Shown here piece by piece: positions 8,052 through 16,912 of a stretch of 64,000 bases of DNA. Numbering within the stretch: the first letter of the stretch is position 1; each line of letters begins with the position of its first letter. The position numbers and the translations under genes are program-made. Below the pieces are notes generated by a model. That model was given only the letters and a program-made list of their open reading frames with translations, had not been told where the DNA came from and did no database searches. The stretch comes from Candidatus Nitrotoga sp. AM1P (GTDB lineage Bacteria; Pseudomonadota; Gammaproteobacteria; Burkholderiales; Gallionellaceae), in NCBI RefSeq assembly GCF_013168275.1, contig NZ_AP019547.1, positions 2,170,001 to 2,234,000 on the forward strand. Reading direction: 5' to 3'.

Positions 8052-9449
8052 ATGAAGCTGCTTCACACCTTGCTATTTATTTTTTGTATTCTCCCCAGTA
8101 CTCACGCAGCCACGCTGCCACCATCAGTGGTGAAAGCGCTACAGCTAGCACATATTCCGCTTGACAGTATCGGTGTTGAGGTACGCGAGGTAAATGCGCG
8201 CACGCCGCTCATCAGTGTGAATGCGAAGCAGTCGATGAATCCGGCCTCAACCATGAAGCTGCTCACTACGTACGCCGGGCTGGAGTTGCTAGGCCCTTCA
8301 TATAGCTGGAAGACCGAGGCATATCTCGACGGCAAGCTGGAACAAGATGTGCTGCACGGCGACCTGATCCTGAAGGGTTACGGCGATCCCAAGTTGACGC
8401 TGGAAAAATTATGGCTGTGGCTACATGAGCTGCGTAGTCGCGGTCTGCGTGAAATCCGTGGCGATCTGGTGCTGGATCGTAGTGTATTCCAGCTCGCTCC
8501 GCACGATCCCGCGGAATTTGATAATGAGCCGATGCGTCCCTACAACACGGGACCGGACGCGTTGTTGCTTAATTTCAACTCTGTGCGCCTGCGCTTTATT
8601 CCAGAGGGCGAAAAAATCAAGATTATCAGCATGCCGGAACTAGCAGGCATTAGGCTGGACAACCGCGTTACAGCAGCAACCGTACTAGTAAATTGCAGCG
8701 ACTGGAATGATGCGCTGTCCATGCAATTGCAAGGCGATACGCTACGTGTGCAAGGTGTTTTTCCGGCCCAGTGCGGTGAGCGTGAGCGACATGTCAGCCT
8801 GCTGTCCCACCCAAGCTATCTGTATGCCGTATTTCGTGTGTTGTGGCAAGAGATGGGGGGCGTGCTGCAGGGTACATTGCGTGAGAGTACAGTTCCAGGT
8901 AGTGCGACTCTGTTCGCCACGCACCATTCTGCGCCATTAGCTGAACTGATTCGCGATATTAACAAATTCAGCAACAATGTCATGGCGCGTCAACTTTTTC
9001 TAAGTTTGGGCAGGACTGCCGAGACATCCGCCAATGTCACCTACAGCGAGCTAACTATACGCAATTGGCTGACACAAAAAAAACTGTACTTTCCGGAGTT
9101 GATACTGGAAAACGGTGCCGGACTTTCGCGTCGAGAACGGATCAGTCCGCGCAGTTTGGCATTGTTATTGAGTAGCGCGCAGCGCAGCCCGTTATCAACG
9201 GAATTCGAGGCCTCCTTACCTATCGTTGGGGTTGATGGTACCTTTAAAAAACGCCTCACGGACAGTGAAGCTGCCAACCACGCTCATCTAAAAACGGGTT
9301 CGCTGGAAGGCGTGCAAGCCGTTGCCGGTTATGTGCAATCCCGTAGCGGAAAGCAATGGATTTTGGTTTTTTTAATCAACCATCCCAATGCCGCAGCAGG
9401 GCAGCAGGCACAAAACGCGCTAATTGAGTGGGTACAACGACGATATTGA
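8052..9449 (+). CDS. dacB: D-alanyl-D-alanine carboxypeptidase/endopeptidase (PBP4 family)
   Basis: This class C low-molecular-mass penicillin-binding protein trims stem peptides and cleaves cross-links of peptidoglycan in the periplasm. The 465-residue protein starts MKLLHTLLFIFCILPSTHAA, a clear Sec signal peptide. Active-site motifs are S66-T-M-K69, S307-N-N and K414-T-G, with the large extra domain of PBP4 between the first two. The upstream in-frame ATG at 8007 would run through a palindromic repeat and spoil the signal peptide, so 8052, which has GGAGGATAGA before it, is preferred. Confidence 0.95.
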   Translation: MKLLHTLLFIFCILPSTHAATLPPSVVKALQLAHIPLDSIGVEVREVNARTPLISVNAKQSMNPASTMKLLTTYAGLELLGPSYSWKTEAYLDGKLEQDVLHGDLILKGYGDPKLTLEKLWLWLHELRSRGLREIRGDLVLDRSVFQLAPHDPAEFDNEPMRPYNTGPDALLLNFNSVRLRFIPEGEKIKIISMPELAGIRLDNRVTAATVLVNCSDWNDALSMQLQGDTLRVQGVFPAQCGERERHVSLLSHPSYLYAVFRVLWQEMGGVLQGTLRESTVPGSATLFATHHSAPLAELIRDINKFSNNVMARQLFLSLGRTAETSANVTYSELTIRNWLTQKKLYFPELILENGAGLSRRERISPRSLALLLSSAQRSPLSTEFEASLPIVGVDGTFKKRLTDSEAANHAHLKTGSLEGVQAVAGYVQSRSGKQWILVFLINHPNAAAGQQAQNALIEWVQRRY

Positions 9450-9608
9450 AGAAATTTTGATGTAACTTTTTGAATTCCTGATTTGAATTCCCATTAATAT
9501 TTGAGGGTCGAGATGGTTAGATCAGGAAGAACTGAGAGGGCTAGGTCAAATTGATATTATGCTGGCTGCTATAATCCATATCTTTATTATTTAACTCACA
9601 CGATCAAT

Positions 9609-10547
9609 ATGCATACGCTCATCTGTGGCTCTTTAGCTTACGACAACATCATGGTGTTTAACGACCAGTTCAAAAAACATATTTTGCCTGAGCAAATACA
9701 CATCCTGAATGTCTCCTTTCTGGTGCCGGAGATGCGTCGGGAGTTTGGTGGCTGTGCAGGGAACATTGCCTATAATTTGAAACTACTCGGTGGCAATCCG
9801 CTGATCATGGCGACGGTGGGTGATGATTTCGGCCCTTACACCTTACGTCTGGAAAAATTAGGCTTATCACAACAATACATTCGTCATGTACCGGACAGTT
9901 TCACTGGTCAAGCTTTTATCACAACCGATCTGGACGATAATCAGATTACTGCTTTCCATCCTGGTGCGATGGGCTTTTCTGAGCAGAACCATGTATTCGA
10001 TGCTAAGGATGTCACGCTCGGCATCGTATCACCAGACGGGCGAGCAGGCATGTTGCAGCACGCGCAGGAATTCCATGCGGCGGGCATTCCTTTCGTGTTC
10101 GATCCGGGCCAAGGTATGCCGATGTTTAGTAGTGATGAATTATTGAGCTTCGTCAAGCAGGCGGATTATGTGACGGTGAATGACTACGAAGCCAAGCTAT
10201 TACAGGATAAAACCGGCAAAAAGATTGAGGAACTCAGCAAGCTGACACAGGCTTTTATCATTACCCTCGGTGCACAAGGGTCGCTCATTTATGCAGATGG
10301 CAAGGAGGTGCGCATCCCAACGCCTGCGGCTGAGATATTGCTTGACCCCACTGGCTGTGGCGATGCTTATCGTGCAGGTTTGCTGCACGGCATTCAGCAA
10401 GGCTGGGATTGGGATACCACCGGACGCCTTGCTTCTTTGCTAGGCTCACTGAAAATCGCCAGTCGCGGCGGGCAGAACCACAAGCCAACGCGCGACGAGC
10501 TTTCTACGTTGTTCCAGAAAAGTTTTGGCTATTCCATTAACCTGTAA
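9609..10547 (+). CDS. PfkB-family carbohydrate (adenosine/ribokinase-like) kinase
   Basis: This is a 312-residue cytoplasmic kinase of the ribokinase/PfkB fold. The N-terminal GGCAGNIAYNLKLLG substrate motif (47-61) and the C-terminal DPTGCGDAYRAG motif (246-257), in which D252 is the catalytic base, are intact. Betaproteobacterial proteins of this kind are often labelled adenosine kinase, but the substrate cannot be read from the sequence. It is monocistronic and converges on yggX with a hairpin between them. Confidence 0.88.
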   Translation: MHTLICGSLAYDNIMVFNDQFKKHILPEQIHILNVSFLVPEMRREFGGCAGNIAYNLKLLGGNPLIMATVGDDFGPYTLRLEKLGLSQQYIRHVPDSFTGQAFITTDLDDNQITAFHPGAMGFSEQNHVFDAKDVTLGIVSPDGRAGMLQHAQEFHAAGIPFVFDPGQGMPMFSSDELLSFVKQADYVTVNDYEAKLLQDKTGKKIEELSKLTQAFIITLGAQGSLIYADGKEVRIPTPAAEILLDPTGCGDAYRAGLLHGIQQGWDWDTTGRLASLLGSLKIASRGGQNHKPTRDELSTLFQKSFGYSINL

Positions 10548-10571
10548 TTTCTTCTGAGTGATCTCGCCTTT

Positions 10572-10602
10572 TTTGCCGCTTGCGGGAAGAGCAAGCGGCA
10601 AA
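10572..10602. terminator. Hairpin between convergent pfkB-type kinase and yggX
   Basis: This is a perfect 12-bp inverted repeat (10572-10583 with 10591-10602) with a seven-base loop, placed 24 bases after the kinase stop between two convergent genes. No U-tract follows on either strand; a T-run precedes it on the plus strand. It is probably a bidirectional transcript-end hairpin and a weak terminator at best. Confidence 0.5.
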
Positions 10603-10662
10603 GCTGGCTGAGTGATGTGAACTTTTTAAGTTGATGGTCGTGTCGATGGTGCATCAGCTATT

Positions 10663-10935
10663 CTATTTGCCCGGTGGTACATAGCCGGAAGGCATTTCCG
10701 CGCCATCTCCAAAGAAATGATTTTCCATTTGTTGGGCTAAGTACTTGCGCGCATGAGCTTCTGCAAGATTTAAGCGGTTTTCGTTGACCAGCATGGTCTG
10801 GTGTTTGAGCCATGCGGCCCAAGCGTCTTTCGAAACCTGTTCGAAAATGCGTTGCCCCAACGCGCCAGGGTATGGCGCGCGCTCCAGTCCTTCTGCTTCG
10901 TGGCCTAATTTGATGCACTGCACCATTCTTGTCAT
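10663..10935 (-). CDS. yggX: Fe(2+)-trafficking / oxidative damage protection protein
   Basis: YggX is a small cytoplasmic protein that protects iron-sulfur clusters from oxidants and is thought to handle labile iron. It is 90 residues, as in the family, starting [20 protein letters not shown] with the conserved C7, and keeping [30 protein letters not shown] and the C-terminal [14 protein letters not shown] block. It has an AGGAGA-like ribosome binding site. It stands 94 bases downstream of argA on the same strand, an arrangement also known in other betaproteobacteria. Confidence 0.95.
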   Translation of the reverse strand: MTRMVQCIKLGHEAEGLERAPYPGALGQRIFEQVSKDAWAAWLKHQTMLVNENRLNLAEAHARKYLAQQMENHFFGDGAEMPSGYVPPGK

Positions 10936-11029
10936 TTTTAAGTTCTCCGATTATTTGGTTTCGTGTTCCAATTTTGACATCAATCACCAACACCCGCAAA
11001 GATTCAATTTCATTCCATATACAATTTGA

Positions 11030-12355
11030 TCATAAATTTTTCAGAAATACTTTGGAGCGGCGCTGATAGTTGTAAAGCATTTTTTTCTGCGTAGGCAATT
11101 GCCCGACGTCCGTTTCTTTGAATCCCCGTTCAATAAACCAGTGAGCAGTGCGCGTAGTCAGCACAAATAATTTGTGTAAACCTTGTGCTTGGGCCTCGGC
11201 CAAAACATGCTTAAGCAGGATGTCGCCGTAACCTTGTTTGCGGTAGTTGGTTTGCACAGCGAGACAGGCGAGCTCGGCGGTTCGCTCTTCGGCAAAGGGA
11301 TACAATGCGGCGCAGCCGATGATGCGGTGGTCATGTTCCAGCACCACGAAGTGCCCAATTTCACGTTCCAGTCGCTCCCGGCCACGTCGTACCAGTACGC
11401 CTTCAGCTTCCAATGGTTGCAGTAGTTGCAAAATGCCGCCTACATCATTAATAGTGGCATCACGTAAAGTGTTGAGCGTGCTTTCCACCACCATGCTGCC
11501 GATACCGATATCACTGAACAGTTCTTGTAAAATGGCACCGTCAATATGGCGGCTGATCAGGTGCGTGCGTGCTACGCCTGCTTCGCAGGCATGCACAGCG
11601 CATGGCAGGAACAGAGATATATCTTCTGACAACTTGCCTTTTTCGGACAAGATGGTATTGGCATCGGCGATGGTTAATTCACGCAGTAAATTGCCGTGTT
11701 TATCCTGTACACCGTCCATTTCCATCAAAAAAATCAGTTTATCTGCGTCAAGCGCAATAGCGGTCCGTGTTGCTACCTCTTCCAGAGTAAGGTTAAACAC
11801 CTCGCCGGTAGGCGAATAACCAAGCGGTGAAAGTAAAACGACTTCATTGTGCTCAAGACGATCTTTGATCGCTATCACATCTACTTTACGCACGCTGCCA
11901 GTATGCAGTAAATCCACACCATGAATTACGCCCATTGGCTGGGCGGTGATAAAGTTGCCGCCCGCAACGCGAATATCAGCGTTAGCCATGGGCGAATTTG
12001 CCAAGCCCATCGACAGCAGAGCCTCGATTTCTACTCGCACGCGACCTACTGCTTCTTTTACGCATTGCATGGTTTCTGAATTGGTTAGGCGGATACCATG
12101 GTGGTAGTGATCTTCAAGATTGTTGCGCAATAAATGACGTTCGATTTGTGGACGAGCGCCATGTATTAATACGAGGCGTACTCCGAGGCTGGAAAGTAGG
12201 TTAAGGTCGTGGGTCAGCTCAATGAATTTACCATCAGCTACTACTTCACCGCCGAACGCGACCACGAAAGTGCGGCCACGAAAGGCGTTGATGTAAGGCG
12301 CAACCGAACGAAACCAGGCAACGAATTCGGTGGGAGGCACGGGGCTGTATGGCAT
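11030..12355 (-). CDS. argA: Amino-acid N-acetyltransferase (N-acetylglutamate synthase)
   Basis: ArgA catalyses the first step of arginine synthesis, acetyl-CoA plus glutamate to N-acetylglutamate. The 441-residue protein has an N-terminal amino-acid-kinase-like domain (about 1-290, with FVVAFGGEVV and LIHGARPQIE), which binds arginine as feedback inhibitor, and a C-terminal GNAT domain (about 300-441) with the acetyl-CoA loop TNYRKQGYGDILL. This is the classical ArgA layout. It starts at 12355 with only a weak purine-rich ribosome binding site. Confidence 0.95.
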   Translation of the reverse strand: MPYSPVPPTEFVAWFRSVAPYINAFRGRTFVVAFGGEVVADGKFIELTHDLNLLSSLGVRLVLIHGARPQIERHLLRNNLEDHYHHGIRLTNSETMQCVKEAVGRVRVEIEALLSMGLANSPMANADIRVAGGNFITAQPMGVIHGVDLLHTGSVRKVDVIAIKDRLEHNEVVLLSPLGYSPTGEVFNLTLEEVATRTAIALDADKLIFLMEMDGVQDKHGNLLRELTIADANTILSEKGKLSEDISLFLPCAVHACEAGVARTHLISRHIDGAILQELFSDIGIGSMVVESTLNTLRDATINDVGGILQLLQPLEAEGVLVRRGRERLEREIGHFVVLEHDHRIIGCAALYPFAEERTAELACLAVQTNYRKQGYGDILLKHVLAEAQAQGLHKLFVLTTRTAHWFIERGFKETDVGQLPTQKKMLYNYQRRSKVFLKNL

Positions 12356-12939
12356 GTATGTTTCTTTGCTAACGGATTGATAATGGTATGGATTCAGTCG
12401 TTTTACGAATGATCTTAAGGTCGATTGGGTATGTTATGGCTCCATTCATAGTTATATTTATGTTTATGTTGGGTTGTTCATAACATTGCTGGTGTGTTGC
12501 ATAGAATAGATGCGGCTTATTAAGTTTAGTCGGTGCATTCATTGATTTTTGAAAGGTATCATGGGCTTCAGCTACCCAATAACCGGGTTTTTCATAGCAG
12601 TAGAATCGTGAAAACATTGTTGATCGACATTGCTATTACACATGATCATACCAATATGATTATTGCGTATGTCGATAGGCGGGAAAGTTGATCAAGCAGA
12701 TTTTTTAAAGTGCGATTTTAAATCCAATCGGATTTTGCTCTATTTCCCCCGATAACTTTGCTCGCTTGTTGATTGCGGGTGGGTATGTTTTACAGTAGCA
12801 GCTGCGTCACGAGGGCTGCCAGATATTGTACTGCTAAGGATCAGCTCAAAACCGTTATTTTCTTGTTGTTCAAGATTCCCCCCACAGGTCAAACTTTAAA
12901 AATTAATGGTAAAGAATGTTCAGTCATAATTTTGATTAC
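12356..12939. other. AT-rich intergenic region, no supported gene
   Basis: 584 bases between argA and tRNA-Arg. An 82-codon minus-strand frame (12369-12617) has no family resemblance or ribosome binding site. An 8-bp inverted repeat ATCGACAT/ATGTCGAT lies near 12624-12675. The promoter of argA should be here but I cannot point to one. Confidence 0.5.
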
Positions 12940-13016
12940 TGGTGCGCCCGGCGGGAGTCGAACCCACGACCCTTGGCTTCGGAAACCAATACTCTATCCA
13001 GCTGAGCTACGGGCGC
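12940..13016 (-). tRNA. tRNA-Arg (anticodon CCG)
   Basis: A 77-nt cloverleaf including an encoded CCA end. The acceptor stem pairs GCGCCCG with CGGGCGC, the D-loop has AGCTCAGCTGGATAGAG, the anticodon loop is TTCCGAA with CCG in the centre (reads CGG), and the T arm has GGGTTCGACTCCC. The gene is on the minus strand and stands alone. Confidence 0.97.
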
Positions 13017-13249
13017 TTCTGCAAGATTGCAGTATAACGTACCCATGCTTATCGTGCACACTGTAGCAATTGCTAATGTGATATTAAGCTTGGGAAAATG
13101 AAGTGTTTCTATCTGAAGCGATCCCGGAAGTCAAAATTGCTAAAAAACTTGCGTAATATAAATTGGCAGTGATAAAATTCGTCAGTCTAGAAAGGCCATG
13201 AACACAATAAGTTTTTTAACCAAAGCAGTATTGGAGAGGAGGAGAAGTT

Positions 13250-13351
13250 ATGTTTGAGAATGTGACTACCGGCCAAGTTCTTTTGATGTATGTATGTATT
13301 TTTGGATTTATTTTCGGTATGGCCGCAATCTTATGTAAAAAGAATTCTTAA
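13250..13351 (+). CDS. 33-residue single-helix membrane microprotein
   Basis: The ORF reads MFENVTTGQVLLMYVCIFGF then IFGMAAILCKKNS: a short polar start, one transmembrane helix and a basic tail. It has a very strong ribosome binding site (GGAGAGGAGGAG, six bases before the ATG), which is the main evidence that it is translated. It is the first gene of the cytochrome region, 157 bases before a diheme cytochrome c. By position and form it resembles small oxidase accessory subunits such as CcoQ-type or CydX-type peptides, but I recognise no family. Confidence 0.6.
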   Translation: MFENVTTGQVLLMYVCIFGFIFGMAAILCKKNS

Positions 13352-13508
13352 AAAACAAGGCTAAATAATACTGTGGATAGCGGGAATGTTGTTTTTGGAT
13401 GTCTTCCGAGAACAATGGTGTGTCTTTCATGGCGGTTAAAAGAGCAGCAACTTGTAAAGTTGTTAGGGAAAGATTAAATTGAAGAATTTCAAGAAATAAG
13501 GGGGGGAA

Positions 13509-14288
13509 ATGCGCAAATCTACATCCATGTTGTCGTCATGGCTTGCAATAATAGCTATCACTGTACTAGTATCAGGAACGGCCGCTTCTGCGGAAGCTGG
13601 AAAAATTAGCGCGAATCCTGCTAACGGTAAGACCATCTTTACCCAAGGAAAAGGGGATGTTCCTGCTTGCCTGACCTGTCATGGTGAAAATGCATTAGGT
13701 ATTGATGCCATGGGCGCACCCCGCTTAGCCAATATTGGTTATGTTTATATAGTTAAACAACTTACTAATTTTGCTGCAGACAAGCGAGTACCCTCTGGAC
13801 TAGGCGCGGTAATGAACGGATTTGCCAAGGCATTGAGCGAGCAAGACCGCCGTGATGTGGCTGCATTTGTGGATAGTTTGCCCAGAAAATTTGAGCCGTC
13901 TGATTTGAAAGCTCTTAAAGCAGAGGGACAGCAGATTGGTCAGCCATATTTAGGGAAACTTCTGGTTCATAGTGGGGTAAAAGGTAAGGTGGCCTCTTGT
14001 TATTCATGCCATGGATTTAATGGTCGCGGTGCTGACCCTATGTTTCCGGCAATTGGCAATCAAAAGTATGTATATTTGGTCAATCAATTGAAAAGTTGGC
14101 GTGATGGCACAAGGAATAATGACCCTGTAGTTGGAGGGGTTCCAATGATGCAAGCGGTGGCGAAAACACTTACAGATGACGACATTTATAATGTTGCTGC
14201 ATATCTGGCTACTGCTCAGCCAGTTAACGTACGAGACGGCCTTCTTATTGATAATCAAACCGTTTTGAAAGAAGTTTTAGCTCGGTAG
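13509..14288 (+). CDS. Diheme c-type cytochrome (c4-like)
   Basis: A periplasmic electron-transfer protein of 259 residues. A Sec signal peptide ends near residue 28 (AASA), and two similar cytochrome c domains follow with heme sites CLTCH (54-58) and CYSCH (164-168). Met ligands are likely in the AVMNGFAKAL and VPMMQAVAKTL segments. The repeated LANIGYVYIVKQL / IGNQKYVYLVNQL halves indicate duplication, as in cytochrome c4, a usual donor to cbb3 oxidases. A purine-rich GGGGGGAA lies before the ATG. It is followed by a hairpin and then a membrane monoheme cytochrome gene. Confidence 0.9.
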   Translation: MRKSTSMLSSWLAIIAITVLVSGTAASAEAGKISANPANGKTIFTQGKGDVPACLTCHGENALGIDAMGAPRLANIGYVYIVKQLTNFAADKRVPSGLGAVMNGFAKALSEQDRRDVAAFVDSLPRKFEPSDLKALKAEGQQIGQPYLGKLLVHSGVKGKVASCYSCHGFNGRGADPMFPAIGNQKYVYLVNQLKSWRDGTRNNDPVVGGVPMMQAVAKTLTDDDIYNVAAYLATAQPVNVRDGLLIDNQTVLKEVLAR

Positions 14289-14321
14289 CAGTCTTTAGCT
14301 ATTGAATTAGCTTTAGTTTGT

Positions 14322-14358
14322 AAATTCCCTGCGTCGAGATTCTAGACGCGGGGAATTT
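14322..14358 (+). terminator. Strong hairpin after the diheme cytochrome gene
   Basis: A 14-bp stem (14322-14335 with 14345-14358, one G-U pair) with a nine-base loop is followed by GTTTATT. It lies 34 bases after the cytochrome stop and 42 before the next gene of the cluster, so it probably causes partial termination or stabilises the upstream mRNA. Confidence 0.75.
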
Positions 14359-14400
14359 GTTTATTGGAAAAGCATATTAAGCAGTCGGAGGTAATTCAGC

Positions 14401-14958
14401 ATGGCAATTAGCAATATGAAGCTTGGAGAAAAATTGCTATTTGGGGGTTTTGCACTGATTTTCATTATGGCTTTTGCTAGTTGGTTGGTGCTAGAGGTTG
14501 TCAGATCACGTTTGGATAAGCCGATGTACCCAGTACTCCAGTATGAATTCTCCACAAAAGGTATGCGCGGGTCAGAATTATTTCGTACAGCGGGATGCAC
14601 TATTTGTCACCGTGCAATGCGTAACGGTACAAATATGGGGTTGGTTCTCGACGGTATCGGTTCCAAGCGTACCCTTGAATACCTTAACAAGTTTCTAACA
14701 GACCCTGAAGCATCTTATCCTGGAGCGACGATGGATCATGGCCCTCTTAAAGGAGCTGCTTTCGTAGCGAAATTGCCGTCTGCGGATTTGCAGGCGATCG
14801 CTATGTTTCTTTCCGAGTTACGAGCCAATCCAGGGTCTAATGCGTCGCGACTTCCTCCTGTGGGAGGAGAGTCTAAGTTTATTGATGAGATGGTTAGGAT
14901 GTGGGCGCCAGATAGCTGGAAATCTGATTATAAGGATGTACGTGAAGAAGTGAAATGA
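14401..14958 (+). CDS. Membrane-anchored monoheme cytochrome c
   Basis: 185 residues: one N-terminal transmembrane anchor (about 12-33) and a periplasmic cytochrome c domain with heme site CTICH (66-70). It starts MAISNMKLGEKLLF and contains LDGIGSKR; the cytochrome at 26610-27098 shares the MKLGEK start and LDGIGSxR segment, so the two are paralogs. It may play the part of an electron-entry subunit of the nearby oxidase, an inference from topology. The next gene starts 19 bases downstream. Confidence 0.85.
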   Translation: MAISNMKLGEKLLFGGFALIFIMAFASWLVLEVVRSRLDKPMYPVLQYEFSTKGMRGSELFRTAGCTICHRAMRNGTNMGLVLDGIGSKRTLEYLNKFLTDPEASYPGATMDHGPLKGAAFVAKLPSADLQAIAMFLSELRANPGSNASRLPPVGGESKFIDEMVRMWAPDSWKSDYKDVREEVK

Positions 14959-14977
14959 AAAGCGAAAGAGAATTAGT

Positions 14978-15490
14978 ATGATGCAGGAACTAAATGAGCC
15001 TTGGACTCAGGATAAAGAATATACTAAATATACATTGTGGTTTATTTATGCGTGCATTATTTACAGCATAATTGGTTTTTCTTGGGGAGCGTTGATGGGC
15101 GGGGTTCCCACCTTTAGGCACTTTATTAATAGCGGGATACCCGGCCACAGGATCGTTTTAGGGCATACCCATATTAATTTGCTGGGATGGGTGGAAATGG
15201 CTATTTTTGGCGCTGTATATTATCTTATTCCAAGGTTGGTGCGGCGTTCCATCTACAGTCTGCGTTTGGTCAAGATCCATTTCTGGATGCATAACCTTGG
15301 TTTGTTGGGGGTCGTGGTTTTCTTCAGCTCTGCGGGGCTGATTGGTATTTTTATTGAGGACGACGGAGAGTCGGTGGCATCACGCTTCATGTCACTCGCA
15401 GGAATGTTCGGTAGCGTGGTTTTACTGGCTAACATTATCTGGGGATATAATATATACCGTACTTGTAACGGATGGGACCGATCCAAGTGA
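14978..15490 (+). CDS. Four-helix protein matching the C-terminal quarter of cbb3 subunit I
   Basis: 170 residues with four transmembrane helices. From GHTHINLLGW (H63, H65) to the end it lines up with the last four helices of the full CcoN-like protein at 22648-24057: the HxH heme-ligand motif, YYLIPRLVRRSIYSLRLVKI against YLGLQTLMKRKLYSLTLGNL, then HFW. In complete oxidases this HxH ligates heme b3 and heme b; here the CuB helices are absent, so it cannot form a binuclear centre alone. Known families contain such short COX1-like proteins, but their role is unclear. Its stop overlaps the GTG start of the next gene. Confidence 0.75.
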   Translation: MMQELNEPWTQDKEYTKYTLWFIYACIIYSIIGFSWGALMGGVPTFRHFINSGIPGHRIVLGHTHINLLGWVEMAIFGAVYYLIPRLVRRSIYSLRLVKIHFWMHNLGLLGVVVFFSSAGLIGIFIEDDGESVASRFMSLAGMFGSVVLLANIIWGYNIYRTCNGWDRSK

Positions 15491-16026
15491 GCAAAAGAAT
15501 ATTATGGCTGCTCGTTGTTTCTTGCTTTGTTTGTGGTTGCGGCGAACAGTTTTCTGCATGGAGCATGAGTGGAGCTTCAATGGGAATGTTGCAGAAGGGT
15601 ATGCTAGCGCCAAGTTTGCCCACCAAAACGTTGGTAGATGTCGGCGGGGACATGAGCAAAATGACGACATATCGTCAGCCAGATGCGCGCATGTACCAAT
15701 ACTCTTTGGATAAAGCATTGGCGCTCAATAAACCTATCGTCTTGGAGTTTGCCACACCAGGCCATTGCACTGTGTGCGATGGTCAATTGCAAATAATGAA
15801 AGCGTTATTGGAAAAATATCAAACTCAGGTACTTTTTTTGCATATGGATCAATACCAAAATCCGCAAGCATTCAAGGCATATCGTGTGATGGGTGATCCT
15901 TGGACTTTCTTTATAGATGATAAAGGTGTCGTTAGCGGTGTTCAGCCAGGACGCATGTTGCATGGCGAAATGGAAGCGGGAATTAAAAAGATCCTCAGGG
16001 TGGGAACAGAAAGTCACGCGGGTTGA
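15487..16026 (+). CDS. Thioredoxin-fold envelope protein with CxxC, possible lipoprotein
   Basis: 179 residues. It starts at a GTG overlapping the previous stop (GTGA) with GGATGGG upstream; an ATG at 15472 is the alternative. A short hydrophobic signal contains several cysteines (VSCFVCGCGE), one of which may be lipidated. A thioredoxin-like domain follows with VLEFATPGHCTVC (CxxC at 94-97) and the cis-proline region VMGDPWTFFIDDKG. Proteins of this form reduce apocytochrome cysteines or deliver copper to oxidases. Its place between cytochrome genes suggests service to this complex. The exact role is not readable. Confidence 0.75.
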   Translation: MSKRILWLLVVSCFVCGCGEQFSAWSMSGASMGMLQKGMLAPSLPTKTLVDVGGDMSKMTTYRQPDARMYQYSLDKALALNKPIVLEFATPGHCTVCDGQLQIMKALLEKYQTQVLFLHMDQYQNPQAFKAYRVMGDPWTFFIDDKGVVSGVQPGRMLHGEMEAGIKKILRVGTESHAG

Positions 16027-16032
16027 TCTAGT

Positions 16033-16515
16033 ATGAGCGATACGCGTTTCAATTTAGTTCAAGACCGCAAAGGCATGATGTGGGATTTACTGTTGTATGT
16101 TCCTACAGTGGTGGCTTTACTGTCAATGGTGCTTAAATTTTGGTATGGTGGAGATGTCAGTTTGGCATATTTGTTTTCGTTTCTGGCCAGTTTCTTTTTT
16201 ATCGCTGGCGCCAACCGCATATTGAAAACCCGGTTAATGTTACTACCTACTGCGCCTATCGCAATTGAAATAGGTAAGCAGGGAATTCAAATTATTATGC
16301 GCAATGGAGAGCAAGTGGGGTTGGTGAAAGACTTGCGAATATACGCGGATTACTCAGGCCGTTCATTCGGTCTGGCGGGACTGAATAGATTAGATGAACG
16401 CTTGCAATTTGTATTTCATAAAGGACAGTTTTCCAATTTAGAAGCTTACCAAGCAATTCAGGAAATGCTCAAATTAGCTAGCAGTCCGTCGGATTTTCCC
16501 CCAATTAAAAAATAA
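16033..16515 (+). CDS. Conserved-looking membrane protein of unknown function
   Basis: 160 residues: two closely spaced transmembrane helices (about 17-38 and 45-63), then a cytoplasmic domain rich in beta-strand pattern (IAIEIGKQGIQIIMRNGEQVG) and a helical tail. It starts seven bases after the thioredoxin-fold gene, so it is co-transcribed with the cytochrome genes. I do not recognise the family; the layout resembles small PH-like domain membrane proteins. Confidence 0.6.
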   Translation: MSDTRFNLVQDRKGMMWDLLLYVPTVVALLSMVLKFWYGGDVSLAYLFSFLASFFFIAGANRILKTRLMLLPTAPIAIEIGKQGIQIIMRNGEQVGLVKDLRIYADYSGRSFGLAGLNRLDERLQFVFHKGQFSNLEAYQAIQEMLKLASSPSDFPPIKK

Positions 16516-16912
16516 AAAACCGACCAATCACCATTAGAAATAGCGCAATTAATATTGTTATAAAAAATACGTTGAATATTTTTATAAATTGCTTCAAGCG
16601 GATCAAATGAACATGCACTACCCGTTTGCCATCGATACGGCAGAGCATCACTAAGCGTGGTTTATCGTTGAGCAGGAGCAAGTTTAAGCACCGAAGCAAG
16701 CTGGATAAGCGTGAGGTAAAAGCAAAAAGCGATTATAAACCTTACGGCAACCAGCCTCTTTCGCCAGAAGCGAATGTGTAAAGCAAGATCAAATCACCCC
16801 CATCGATGAAAATCACGCATGTTCTGTATTATCTTTATGAAATATATCGCAGTTAGAATTGCTTAGAAGAACTGATGGAGAATACAAGTAAGGTGCGTGG
16901 ACAGAGCAAAAT
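16516..16912. other. Intergenic region with only weak open frames
   Basis: About 400 bases without a gene I can support. A 64-codon minus-strand frame (16505-16699) ends in a hydrophobic helix and overlaps the preceding gene by 11 bases. A plus-strand frame ending at about 16782 (…KPYGNQPLSPEANV) has no start codon. These could be remains of displaced genes. Confidence 0.4.

Noticed and set aside
10572..10602. Hairpin after the PfkB kinase as a strong intrinsic terminator
   Set aside because: The stem is perfect but no U-tract follows on either strand, so it is listed only as a weak or bidirectional end hairpin.
12369..12617. 82-codon minus-strand ORF between argA and tRNA-Arg
   Set aside because: No ribosome binding site, no domain and AT-rich random-like composition.
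16505..16699. 64-codon minus-strand ORF with a hydrophobic end
   Set aside because: It overlaps a supported gene, has no ribosome binding site and no recognised relatives; left as unproven.
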